From: Deinococcus sp.
Lineage (GTDB): Bacteria; Deinococcota; Deinococci; JACQHA01
Direction: 5' to 3'
Assembly: GCA_016199255.1 (NCBI GenBank)
Contig: JACQHA010000094.1
Span: 1 to 6,164, forward strand
DNA: 6,164 nt
This document shows, in pieces, positions 1 through 5,986 of the stretch (positions within the stretch are counted from its first letter, which is position 1; each line of letters opens with the position of its first letter). The notes below the pieces were generated by a model that ran no database searches, was not told the DNA's origin, and saw nothing but the letters and a program-made list of their open reading frames with translations. The position numbers were made by a program, and so were the translations under genes.

Positions 1-209
1 CCGATCACCAGGGCATCGGTGCCAGAGTTCACGCCGATGGCGTGCTTCACCCCAAGATACGCCGCAACCTCTTTTTCGAAGGCTTTGACGTTGGGACCCG
101 TGATGAACTGGCCCGAGCGCAGCACGCCCTGGATGGCGGACATCAAGTCGCCCCAGAGGACTTCAATCTCTGGGGAGAGGTCAAGAACTGGTATCTTCAC
201 CTCGCTCAC
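1..209 (-). CDS. wbpE: WbpE-like PLP-dependent sugar aminotransferase (DegT/DnrJ/EryC1/StrS family), N-terminus only
   Basis: Only the first 69 codons are present; the gene runs off the left edge of the window. The reading frame shows the N-terminal pattern of the DegT/DnrJ/EryC1/StrS family: VLDL near residues 8-11, RSGQFITGP at 31-39, and SGTDAL at 62-67, whose Gly-Thr normally contacts the PLP phosphate. The catalytic lysine lies outside the window. The start is a GTG at 207-209, preceded by AGGGGG about seven bases away; no ATG fits the family's N-terminus better. It begins 15 bases after the wbpD stop, so it belongs to the same operon. By context it should aminate the 3-keto group of UDP-3-keto-GlcNAcA with glutamate as donor, releasing 2-oxoglutarate. 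The family is clear; the exact substrate is inferred from the neighbouring wbpA, wbpB and wbpD. Confidence 0.88.
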   Translation of the reverse strand, partial: MSEVKIPVLDLSPEIEVLWGDLMSAIQGVLRSGQFITGPNVKAFEKEVAAYLGVKHAIGVNSGTDALVI

Positions 210-224
210 TGCGCAACCCCCTGG

Positions 225-806
225 TTAGTCCAACCGCTCAATCGAGACACTCCCAGTCTTTACGTACCTTTTGCCGCACTCCCTACAGGTCACCCGGTCT
301 TGTTCGAACCGCAAGGGAACCCCACACTCACAGGCCCAGCCAATGATCCGGGAGGGCACCCCAGCCACCAGTGCATAGGGTGGAACGTTCTTGGTCGCCA
401 CCGCCCCTGCAGCGACAAACGCCCACTCCCCAATGGTCACCCCGCAGACGATAGTGGCGTTGGCCCCAATAGCGGCCCCTCTTCTGACCAACGTAGGGAT
501 GTAGTCCTCGCTCGTGTTGCGGGGGTAGGCCGAGCGGGGGGTTTTCACGTTGGTGAAAACCATGCTGGGGCCACAGAAGACGTAATCTTCCAAAGTAACC
601 CCCTCATAGACGGAAACGTTATTCTGAATCTTAACGTGGTTGCCGATCTTGACGTGCCTGGCCACAAACACATTTTGGCCCAGGGAACAGTTCTCCCCGA
701 TCTCAGCCCCGCTCATGATGTGGCTAAAGTGCCAGATCTTCGTGCCTCTGCCGATCTTAGCTCTCTCATCCACATAGGCCGATTCATGCACAAAGTAATC
801 GCTCAT
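225..806 (-). CDS. wbpD: WbpD-like UDP-2-acetamido-3-amino-2,3-dideoxy-glucuronate N-acetyltransferase
   Basis: A 193-residue left-handed beta-helix acetyltransferase. Hexapeptide-repeat turns (for example AKIGRG, AEIGEN, VKIGNH, VTLEDY, AAIGAN, VTIGEW) run from about residue 7 to 150. The stretches SLGQNVFV (41-48), KIQNNVSVY (59-67), CGPSMVFTNV (78-87) and GANATIVCGVTIGE (114-127) match my recollection of Pseudomonas WbpD closely. The enzyme would transfer acetyl from acetyl-CoA to the 3-amino group made by the aminotransferase, giving UDP-GlcNAc(3NAc)A in the cytoplasm; the family works as a trimer. After the helix, Cys159, Cys161, Cys174 and Cys177 form a CxC-x12-CxxC zinc-ribbon-like tail. 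The ATG overlaps the wbpB stop in an ATGA (803-806), so translation is probably coupled. Family assignment is strong; the specific substrate rests on similarity plus context. Confidence 0.93.
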   Translation of the reverse strand: MSDYFVHESAYVDERAKIGRGTKIWHFSHIMSGAEIGENCSLGQNVFVARHVKIGNHVKIQNNVSVYEGVTLEDYVFCGPSMVFTNVKTPRSAYPRNTSEDYIPTLVRRGAAIGANATIVCGVTIGEWAFVAAGAVATKNVPPYALVAGVPSRIIGWACECGVPLRFEQDRVTCRECGKRYVKTGSVSIERLD

Positions 807-1750
807 GCACTGACCCCACTCAAAAACTGGGTGGCCTCTTCCAGCACACGGATCACCTGAACTCCACTGGCCCCATCCGATAAAGGGGATCTACGGTCAT
901 GAATAGCTCTGAGGAAGTGCTGTAACTCTAGTTGGAGTGGCTCCCCGTTCCCTTGGTAGACCACCTCGCTACCTTCGTCCCGGTGCACTAGGTCTGGCCC
1001 GATGCCCTTGTGGTGCAGGGTAACGGTCTGGTCCACCTCGTCGTAGGTCAGCATTCCCTTCGAACCAATCACCACCAAGCGGCGGCGCTTTTCTGGCCAG
1101 AGCCAGGAGGTATGCAGGTGAGCTTGGATGCCTCTGGGGAACTCAAGGTGCAAGTAGACATCGTCCTCAACTCCAGGCTGCAGCACCCGCTGGCCCGTGG
1201 TCTTGACGTGGCTCGGAGCCAGGCCCACCAGATACAAGAGCACCGCAATGTCATGCACTCCCAAGCTCCACAGCACATTCTCCACTGTACGGACCCGGCC
1301 CAGGTTGAGCCTCTCCTGGTGCAGGCTATGTACCCGGCCCAGGGCTCCCGAGTCCAGGTAAGCTTTGATCCATTGCACAGCAGGCTGGTAGAGGAGCAGG
1401 TGCCCAACCATCAGAATGCGCTGGTGATCCTGAGCCAGGGCCACCAACTCCTCCGCTTCACGAACCGAGAGGGTCATGGGCTTTTCCACGAACACGTCCT
1501 TGCCTGCCAGTAAGGCTTCCTTGGCCATCTGGTAATGGCTGCGGACAGGAGTGGTAATGGCCACAGCAGGCACCTCACTCTGCAAAAGCAGGCGGTAGTC
1601 CTGGTACAGGGAAACACCAGGATACTGCACAGCCAGGGCCTTCAGCAGGTCGGGGCTGACCTCGGCCACTGCGACTAGAGCTCCCAGCCCATGGAAGTTA
1701 CGGACTAGGTTCTTCCCCCAGTTCCCTGCGCCAATGACCGCAACTTTCAT
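803..1750 (-). CDS. wbpB: WbpB-like NAD-dependent UDP-GlcNAcA 3-dehydrogenase (Gfo/Idh/MocA family)
   Basis: A 315-residue Gfo/Idh/MocA oxidoreductase of normal length. The N-terminal Rossmann fold opens with VIGAGNWG (residues 5-12). The family EKP signature is at 89-91, and GVHDIA (164-169) carries the likely catalytic His166, with the C-terminal alpha/beta domain following. In this context it should oxidise C3 of UDP-GlcNAcA to the 3-keto sugar for the aminotransferase. The ATG at 1748-1750 overlaps the wbpA TGA in ATGA and has only a weak, distant ribosome binding site, so initiation probably depends on ribosomes finishing wbpA. Its end overlaps wbpD in the same way. The nucleotide-binding loop differs from the AGYIAPRH-type loop I recall for the 2-oxoglutarate-using enzymes of Pseudomonas aeruginosa and Thermus thermophilus, so the NADH-recycling mode is not settled. 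Another sugar dehydrogenase of this large family cannot be fully excluded. Confidence 0.85.
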   Translation of the reverse strand: MKVAVIGAGNWGKNLVRNFHGLGALVAVAEVSPDLLKALAVQYPGVSLYQDYRLLLQSEVPAVAITTPVRSHYQMAKEALLAGKDVFVEKPMTLSVREAEELVALAQDHQRILMVGHLLLYQPAVQWIKAYLDSGALGRVHSLHQERLNLGRVRTVENVLWSLGVHDIAVLLYLVGLAPSHVKTTGQRVLQPGVEDDVYLHLEFPRGIQAHLHTSWLWPEKRRRLVVIGSKGMLTYDEVDQTVTLHHKGIGPDLVHRDEGSEVVYQGNGEPLQLELQHFLRAIHDRRSPLSDGASGVQVIRVLEEATQFLSGVSA

Positions 1751-3099
1751 AGGAGCGCAATCTTCTCCCGGCCTTCCGCGACAAACTTAGTCGCATTGCG
1801 GGTATCCACCACAAGACGAGCGCAACGGACAATCTCCCGGTAGTCGAAACAGCTGTGGTCGGTGGCGATGACTACAGCGTCTGAGGCGGCCAGGAGATCG
1901 CCAGTGAGCGGCACAGAGCTAAGTGGCGCTTTCACGAACCCGTGAGGTTTGACTTGGGGAACCAGGGGGTCGTAATAGCGAACAGCAGCGCCTTCCTTGG
2001 CAAGGAGTTCCATCACCTTCAGCGCCGGTGACTCCCGCTCGTCGGCGACGTCCTTTTTATATGCCACCCCCAAAACCAGGATCTGGGCCCCGCGCACTGG
2101 TTTTCCATGTTCACCCAATGCTCGCGCGATTTTCTCCACCACAAAGTAGGGCATGCGCAGGTTGATCTCACCAGCCAGCTCGATGAACCTTGTGGAGAAG
2201 TCGTACTCCCTTGCCTTCCAGGTCAAGTAGAACGGATCAATGGGGATACAGTGGCCACCCACCCCGGGTCCCGGGTAGAAGGGCTGAATGCCAAAGGGTT
2301 TTGTAAAGGCCGCATCTAGCATCTCCCATACATTGATGCCCATGCGGTCACAGAGCAGGGCCACTTCGTTCACCAGGGCGATGTTCACAGCCCGGTAGGT
2401 ATTCTCGAAAACCTTCACCATCTCCGCCACTCGGGCAGAAGACACTGGGACGACGTCGACGATTGTCTGTTGATAGAACGTCACCGCCATGTCAAGGCAA
2501 GCAGGGGTGACGCCACCGACAACTTTCGACGTGTTCTTGGTGGTATACCGCTTATTCCCCGGATCAACTCGCTCTGGAGAATGCGCCAGGAAAAACTCCC
2601 GACCCACCTTGAGACCGGTAGCCTCTAACCTAGGGAGGATGACCTCCTCGGTCGTCCCTGGATACGTCGTGCTTTCCAAAACTACCAGCTGCCCAGGGTG
2701 CAGATAGAGGGCAATCTTGTCAGTGACATTTGCGATGAACGAAACGTCTGGGTCACGGTTGATAGTTAGTGGCGTAGGGACACAGATGATAGCTACATCT
2801 GTAGATCCCAGTACCTGGAAATCGGAGGTAGCTCTCAGCTTCTTCCCAGTAACTAGGGAAGACAGTTCTTCACCCTTGACATCACCAATGTAGCTGATAC
2901 CCGCGTTTAGAGAATGCACGCGGTTAGGGTTCTCATCGATACCTACCACTGTGAAGCCAACCTTCGCCTTCTCCACAGCTAGGGGAAGGCCCACATAACC
3001 CACCCCGATCACTGCAACTCGGGCCGTGCGGTCCAAGATCCTTACTTTCAACTCGCTACCCGCGGAACCCGGGCCTGCAACCGGATGCGTTAGGGACAT
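1747..3099 (-). CDS. wbpA: WbpA-like UDP-N-acetyl-D-glucosamine 6-dehydrogenase (UDP-Glc/GDP-Man dehydrogenase family)
   Basis: A 450-residue, full-length member of the UDP-glucose/GDP-mannose dehydrogenase family. The NAD-binding loop is GVGYVG at residues 32-37 with acidic D55 (VVGIDEN) following. The central domain carries the conserved Lys229 and Asn233 (MVKVFEN). GGHCIPIDP at 281-289 holds the catalytic Cys284, and GVAYKKDVADERESP at 344-358 marks the UDP-binding C-terminal domain. It performs the two-step NAD+ oxidation of the C6 hydroxyl, most likely converting UDP-GlcNAc to UDP-GlcNAcA, the first step for the genes downstream. The start chosen is the ATG at 3097-3099 with GGAGGT seven bases upstream; a GTG 11 codons earlier lacks a ribosome binding site. 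About 14 residues precede the usual N-terminus of the family. It follows a gap of about 160 bases after lhgO, so it may have its own promoter. UDP-ManNAc or UDP-glucose specificity is less likely given wbpB, wbpD and wbpE. Confidence 0.93.
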   Translation of the reverse strand: MSLTHPVAGPGSAGSELKVRILDRTARVAVIGVGYVGLPLAVEKAKVGFTVVGIDENPNRVHSLNAGISYIGDVKGEELSSLVTGKKLRATSDFQVLGSTDVAIICVPTPLTINRDPDVSFIANVTDKIALYLHPGQLVVLESTTYPGTTEEVILPRLEATGLKVGREFFLAHSPERVDPGNKRYTTKNTSKVVGGVTPACLDMAVTFYQQTIVDVVPVSSARVAEMVKVFENTYRAVNIALVNEVALLCDRMGINVWEMLDAAFTKPFGIQPFYPGPGVGGHCIPIDPFYLTWKAREYDFSTRFIELAGEINLRMPYFVVEKIARALGEHGKPVRGAQILVLGVAYKKDVADERESPALKVMELLAKEGAAVRYYDPLVPQVKPHGFVKAPLSSVPLTGDLLAASDAVVIATDHSCFDYREIVRCARLVVDTRNATKFVAEGREKIALL

Positions 3100-3106
3100 A
3101 CCCTCT

Positions 3107-3114
3107 ACCTCCCC
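3107..3114 (-). promoter_or_regulatory. Ribosome binding site that fixes the wbpA start
   Basis: On the minus strand GGGGAGGT sits seven bases before the ATG at 3097-3099. The alternative GTG at 3130-3132 has no purine-rich motif at the right distance, so this site decides the start. Confidence 0.75.
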
Positions 3115-3135
3115 TGCCCAAGGCGAAATCACAAG

Positions 3136-3219
3136 TCAGGCCAACCGCTGACGTCCAGAGCTACCCAGAGTATGCCATGCTCCCCCAAAGTTCCGATCCC
3201 AAGTATTGTATCGCATCAC
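3136..3219 (-). CDS. Possible 27-residue leader peptide or gene remnant between lhgO and wbpA
   Basis: This short frame begins with GTG-ATG (GTG at 3217-3219), contains MRYNTWDRNFGGAWHTLG, and ends at a TGA (3136-3138), 36 bases before the wbpA start. The reason to list it is its ribosome binding site: GGAGGTGA at 3224-3231 is complementary to the 16S tail over eight bases, and GGAGG is seven bases from the GTG. The same frame is open upstream to an ATG at 3241-3243 (35 residues), but that ATG precedes the binding site. I recognise no family; there is no signal peptide or membrane segment. It could be a real small protein, a leader peptide controlling wbpA, or the surviving 5' end of a deleted gene. 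Confidence 0.3.
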   Translation of the reverse strand: MMRYNTWDRNFGGAWHTLGSSGRQRLA

Positions 3220-3223
3220 AGCT

Positions 3224-3231
3224 TCACCTCC
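3224..3231 (-). promoter_or_regulatory. Near-perfect Shine-Dalgarno sequence in the lhgO-wbpA gap
   Basis: The minus strand reads GGAGGTGA, matching the canonical anti-Shine-Dalgarno pairing over eight bases. It is followed after four bases by GTG-ATG. It lies over 100 bases from wbpA, so it cannot serve that gene and points to a separate initiation site. Confidence 0.5.
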
Positions 3232-3260
3232 CACTAGTTTCATTTGATCACTCAATCCCA

Positions 3261-4478
3261 CTACCCACCCAGCACAAAGGTCTTGCTGGCCAACTCAGCA
3301 ATGTAGTCCCCAATCGCCAGAGAGGCGGTGGCAGCCGGGGAGGGGGCATTGAGCACGTGGATGGCGGTTGGAGTCTGCTCGATGTGGAAATCATCCACCA
3401 GCCGGCCATCGGGAGCCACCGCCTGCGCCCGGACGCCGGCGCCGCCTGGCACCACATCAGCTGGCTGCACCGCTGGCACCAGGCGCTGCAGGGTCTGCAC
3501 AAACACCCTCCGGCTGAAGGAGCGGTAATACTCGAAAAGAGCAGTGCGCCAGTAGCGTGGCACTAGCGCCAAGAACCCCCGGTAGGTGAGCGTTCCCCAC
3601 AGCTCATCAGGGCAGATGCGCCACCTGCTGTAGCCCTCCCGGGCCCAGGCCAGCACCGCATTGGGTCCTGCCTCTACCTGGCCATGGATGGTGCGGGTAA
3701 AGTGTACCCCCAAAAAGGGAAACTGCGGGTCGGGAACCGGGTAGATCAAGCTGCGCACCAGCTCCCGCCGCTCTGGCCGGAGCAAGTAATACTCGCCGCG
3801 AAAAGGAATAATCTGGATCTTAGGGCGCAGCCCCAGGCGCCGGGCTACCACATCAGCGTACAGGCCCGCACAGTTGATCAGGAAGCTGGCGGCCACCTCC
3901 CGGTCTTTGGTTTCCAGCCGCAGGGCTCCCCCATCCCGGCCACTGGCCCGCACCTCGGCACCGGTGATCACCTCAGCACCGCGCTGGCTCAGGTCAGCCG
4001 CCATGGCCTGCGCCACTTGGCGAAAATCGACAATGCTGGTACCCGGCGAGTAAAGTGCCGCTTGGCCGGCAGCGTGGGGCTCCAGCTCCTTCAGCTCCGC
4101 TGGCCCGATTTTTCTTAGGCCCGGGACGCCGTTGGCCATGCCCCGCTGATAAAGCTGCTCCAAGACCCCCAGCTCCTGCTCAGTGGTGCCGACGATGACC
4201 TTGCCGCAGCGCTGATACGGGACCCCCTGCGCCGCACAATAGGCCATGAGGCGCCGCACCCCCTCCACGCATAGCCTGGCTTTAAGCGAGCCAGGCCGGT
4301 AATAGACTCCCGAGTGGATGACCCCGCTGTTATGCCCGGTCTGATGGGTGCCAACCTGAGCTTCCTTCTCCAGAATCACCAGCCGGAGGGCAGGCTGGCG
4401 CTGCAATAAGGCCAGGCCAGTGGCCAACCCGACAATCCCCCCACCCACAATAGCAACGTTATATGGTAGAGGACTCAC
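3261..4478 (-). CDS. lhgO: L-2-hydroxyglutarate oxidase (FAD-dependent, LhgO family)
   Basis: A 405-residue FAD oxidoreductase of the D-amino-acid-oxidase fold, close in length to E. coli LhgO. The dinucleotide loop is VGGGIVG (residues 11-17) with E37 at the end of the second strand. HQTGHNSGVIHSGVYY at 45-60, PFRGEYYLL at 225-233, AGVRAQAVAPDG at 347-358 and NAPSPAATASLAIG at 377-390 are the diagnostic blocks as I remember them in E. coli LhgO. The known reaction oxidises L-2-hydroxyglutarate to 2-oxoglutarate and passes electrons to the membrane quinone pool; no membrane segment is visible, consistent with peripheral attachment. The start is a GTG at 4476-4478 behind a G-rich binding site that can be closed in a hairpin. 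The gene is visibly richer in G+C than wbpA. A housekeeping oxidase is unexpected in a nucleotide-sugar operon; it may scavenge 2-hydroxyglutarate made by WbpB, or act on another 2-hydroxy acid. Confidence 0.9.
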   Translation of the reverse strand: MSPLPYNVAIVGGGIVGLATGLALLQRQPALRLVILEKEAQVGTHQTGHNSGVIHSGVYYRPGSLKARLCVEGVRRLMAYCAAQGVPYQRCGKVIVGTTEQELGVLEQLYQRGMANGVPGLRKIGPAELKELEPHAAGQAALYSPGTSIVDFRQVAQAMAADLSQRGAEVITGAEVRASGRDGGALRLETKDREVAASFLINCAGLYADVVARRLGLRPKIQIIPFRGEYYLLRPERRELVRSLIYPVPDPQFPFLGVHFTRTIHGQVEAGPNAVLAWAREGYSRWRICPDELWGTLTYRGFLALVPRYWRTALFEYYRSFSRRVFVQTLQRLVPAVQPADVVPGGAGVRAQAVAPDGRLVDDFHIEQTPTAIHVLNAPSPAATASLAIGDYIAELASKTFVLGG

Positions 4479-4482
4479 CAGC

Positions 4483-4542
4483 CTACCCCCCTCCCTCTGG
4501 AGGGACGATCACCACCCACCGCCGATCTGGGCTGATGGTCAT
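4483..4542 (-). CDS. Possible 19-residue ORF bridging the cupin gene and lhgO
   Basis: An ATG (4540-4542) three bases after the cupin stop opens a 19-codon frame, MTISPDRRWVVIVPPEGGG, ending in TAG (4483-4485) four bases before the lhgO GTG. Upstream purines (GGAAAG, about six bases away, inside the cupin gene's end) could support initiation or re-initiation. It has no recognisable family. The exact fit between two genes and its passage through the hairpin over the lhgO binding site suggest a coupling ORF, but a frame this short can arise by chance. Confidence 0.2.
   Translation of the reverse strand: MTISPDRRWVVIVPPEGGG
4486..4504 (-). promoter_or_regulatory. Hairpin that can sequester the lhgO ribosome binding site
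   Basis: On the minus strand CCCTCC (4499-4504), an AGAG loop (4495-4498) and GGAGGG (4489-4494) make a perfect 6-bp G:C-rich stem. The 3' arm and the following G run are the only Shine-Dalgarno candidates for the lhgO GTG at 4478. The structure is seen directly; control of lhgO translation is inferred. It has no U-tract and so is not an intrinsic terminator. Confidence 0.4.
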
Positions 4543-4545
4543 CTT

Positions 4546-4914
4546 TCACTTTCCCAGCTTGGTCTCGGCGCGCGCATAGTCGTCCTGGAGACGCACCACA
4601 TCGTCCAGCTCGGGACTGGAGGCCTCCAGCACCACTGAGTCCTCTAGGGCCTGGAGCCGGTGTACCGTCTGGGGAGGTACTGTGACCGCCTGGCCGGGTG
4701 CCAGCAGAAACTGCTCATCACCACAGGTGACGTTCACCCGGCCAGCCAAGAGGTAGAGGGTCTCGTGCTTCAGCCGGTGCAGGTGCAAGGAGGCCCGGTG
4801 GCCGGCCCGCAGCTCCACCACCTTGCCAGCGTAGTGCTGGTTATGGGCGTACCAGATCTCCCGGCCCCAGGGCTTCTCCACAATCTTGGGCGTAGTGACT
4901 GCCTTGGGCTTCAT
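4546..4914 (-). CDS. Small cupin protein, mannose-6-phosphate isomerase type
   Basis: A 122-residue single-domain cupin. EKPWGREIWYA at residues 13-23 is the entry motif seen in the C-terminal isomerase domain of type II mannose-6-phosphate isomerase/GDP-mannose pyrophosphorylase proteins. Cupin motif 1 is G38-x5-H44-x-H46-x4-E51-x6-G58 and motif 2 is P73-G74 through H85, giving a complete metal site of H44, H46, E51 and H85. Stand-alone proteins of this kind are common in polysaccharide clusters, and many lack a proven reaction; phosphomannose isomerisation or another sugar isomerisation is the plausible role. AGGGGA lies five bases before the ATG. The gene starts 24 bases after the epimerase stop, so it is part of the same transcript. 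Fold and metal ligands are certain; the substrate is not. Confidence 0.85.
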   Translation of the reverse strand: MKPKAVTTPKIVEKPWGREIWYAHNQHYAGKVVELRAGHRASLHLHRLKHETLYLLAGRVNVTCGDEQFLLAPGQAVTVPPQTVHRLQALEDSVVLEASSPELDDVVRLQDDYARAETKLGK

Positions 4915-4938
4915 GCCATTCCCCTATCTAGCAGCAGT

Positions 4939-5961
4939 TTAGAACACCCTCCCTATTCTCTTCAGGTTCTTCTCCATCTCGTCCAAGAGCGTCATCCACT
5001 GGATGTTGTAATACCTGGGATTGCCAAAGTCGGTAAGCTTATACTCCTCGATTCTTTGCAGCATGTCTGCCGCCGAGTCCGCCACCGACACCTGGTGCTT
5101 AAAGCCCAGCACCCGCTCGATCTCGTAGCTGCTAATGCGATAGCTGCGCGCCTGGCGTTCTGCATAATCCACGTTGATCGTCACCTGGACCCGGTCACGC
5201 AGCGCATACTCCACGTAGTGCGCCAGCTCCAGGATGCGGTAGTTGCGGTAGGACAAGTTGAAGATCTGCCCCCGCACTTTCTCTTCTGGCGCCTCGAGAC
5301 AGGCAATATGCGCCCTGGCCACATCAGTAATGTCCACCAGGGGCCGCCACATCTCCCCCCCGCAGAATACTGTTAACTCCCCCTTGGTAAGGGCATCTTT
5401 TAAAAAGGTGTTCACTACCAGGTCGTAGCGCATGCGCGGGCTGAAGCCATACACCGTGCCCTGGCGCAAGATCACCGGACAGAAATGCTCGTCTACTAGC
5501 GCTAGGAGCGAGCGCTCTCCCAGGTACTTGGACACTGCATAGGCCGCCCGGGGCTCTACTGGTGAGTCCTCGTCCTGCAACAGGTCCTCGGCATATAGCC
5601 CCCGGTCATAGATGCTGGCACTGCTGGCATAGGTGAACCGCCTAATGCCGCGCTCTTTGCAGGCCCTGGCCAAATTCGCCGTGCCCAGGTGGTTCATCTC
5701 ATCGTTGGCCTTGGGATTGTATTCGGCGGTGGGGTCATTGGACAGGCCGGCGAGATGCACCACCGCCTCCACCCCATCGAGCACCTGGGGGTCAAACTCC
5801 CGGATGTCGCCCTGCACCAGGTCAATGCGCTTGCGCACCTGGCGCAAAGGCTCCTCGCCGAAGTACAGCTTGTCCAAAACCCGCACTGCCGCGCCACGCT
5901 CTAAGAGCTGCTGCACCAGGACCACCCCAATGTAGCCCGCTCCACCAGTGACCAGTATCAT
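4939..5961 (-). CDS. NAD-dependent nucleotide-sugar epimerase/dehydratase (extended SDR)
   Basis: A 340-residue extended short-chain dehydrogenase. It opens directly with TGGAGYIG (residues 5-12, GxxGxxG), followed by D30 (VRVLD), which suggests NAD(H) preference, and GDIRE at 51-55. Ser113/Ser114 (YASSASIY) and Y141-x3-K145 (YAVSK) complete the catalytic set. YGFSPRMRYDLVVN (171-184) and the RPLVDITDVA block (206-215) are typical of a subfamily that often sits beside RmlC-like epimerases. The reaction would be epimerisation, dehydration or keto-reduction of an NDP-sugar; the sequence does not say which. The ATG at 5959-5961 is chosen because GGAGGAG precedes it at ideal distance and the Rossmann strand begins at once; an in-frame start 19 codons earlier overlaps the previous gene. 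It follows that gene by 25 bases. Confidence 0.9.
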   Translation of the reverse strand: MILVTGGAGYIGVVLVQQLLERGAAVRVLDKLYFGEEPLRQVRKRIDLVQGDIREFDPQVLDGVEAVVHLAGLSNDPTAEYNPKANDEMNHLGTANLARACKERGIRRFTYASSASIYDRGLYAEDLLQDEDSPVEPRAAYAVSKYLGERSLLALVDEHFCPVILRQGTVYGFSPRMRYDLVVNTFLKDALTKGELTVFCGGEMWRPLVDITDVARAHIACLEAPEEKVRGQIFNLSYRNYRILELAHYVEYALRDRVQVTINVDYAERQARSYRISSYEIERVLGFKHQVSVADSAADMLQRIEEYKLTDFGNPRYYNIQWMTLLDEMEKNLKRIGRVF

Positions 5962-5966
5962 CTGCG

Positions 5967-5973
5967 CTCCTCC
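5967..5973 (-). promoter_or_regulatory. Ribosome binding site fixing the SDR start
   Basis: On the minus strand GGAGGAG lies with its GGAGG seven bases before the ATG at 5959-5961. It rules out the upstream in-frame start at 6018, which would add 19 residues without similarity to SDR N-termini. Confidence 0.75.
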
Positions 5974-5986
5974 AGCCGGTTTCCAA

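Noticed and set aside
42..860. Plus-strand open frame of 272 codons opposite wbpD and the end of wbpB
   Set aside because: It lies antisense to two well-supported genes, has no recognisable motif and low-complexity, Pro/His-rich composition; it is a shadow of the minus-strand codons.
3100..3132. GTG start for wbpA that would add 11 residues
   Set aside because: No ribosome binding site precedes it, while the ATG at 3097-3099 has GGAGGT at ideal spacing and already includes extra residues before the usual N-terminus.
3136..3153. Small inverted repeat GTCAG/CTGAC as a terminator after lhgO
   Set aside because: Only a 5-bp stem with an 8-base loop and no following T run; too weak to call.
3205..3210. 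TACAAT on the minus strand as a -10 promoter box before wbpA
   Set aside because: No acceptable -35 element lies 16-18 bases upstream and no TGn extension is present. An internal promoter in this gap remains possible but is not supported.
4660..5376. Plus-strand open frame of 238 codons opposite the cupin and SDR genes
   Set aside because: Antisense to two genes with complete catalytic motifs and without domain signatures of its own; a shadow frame.
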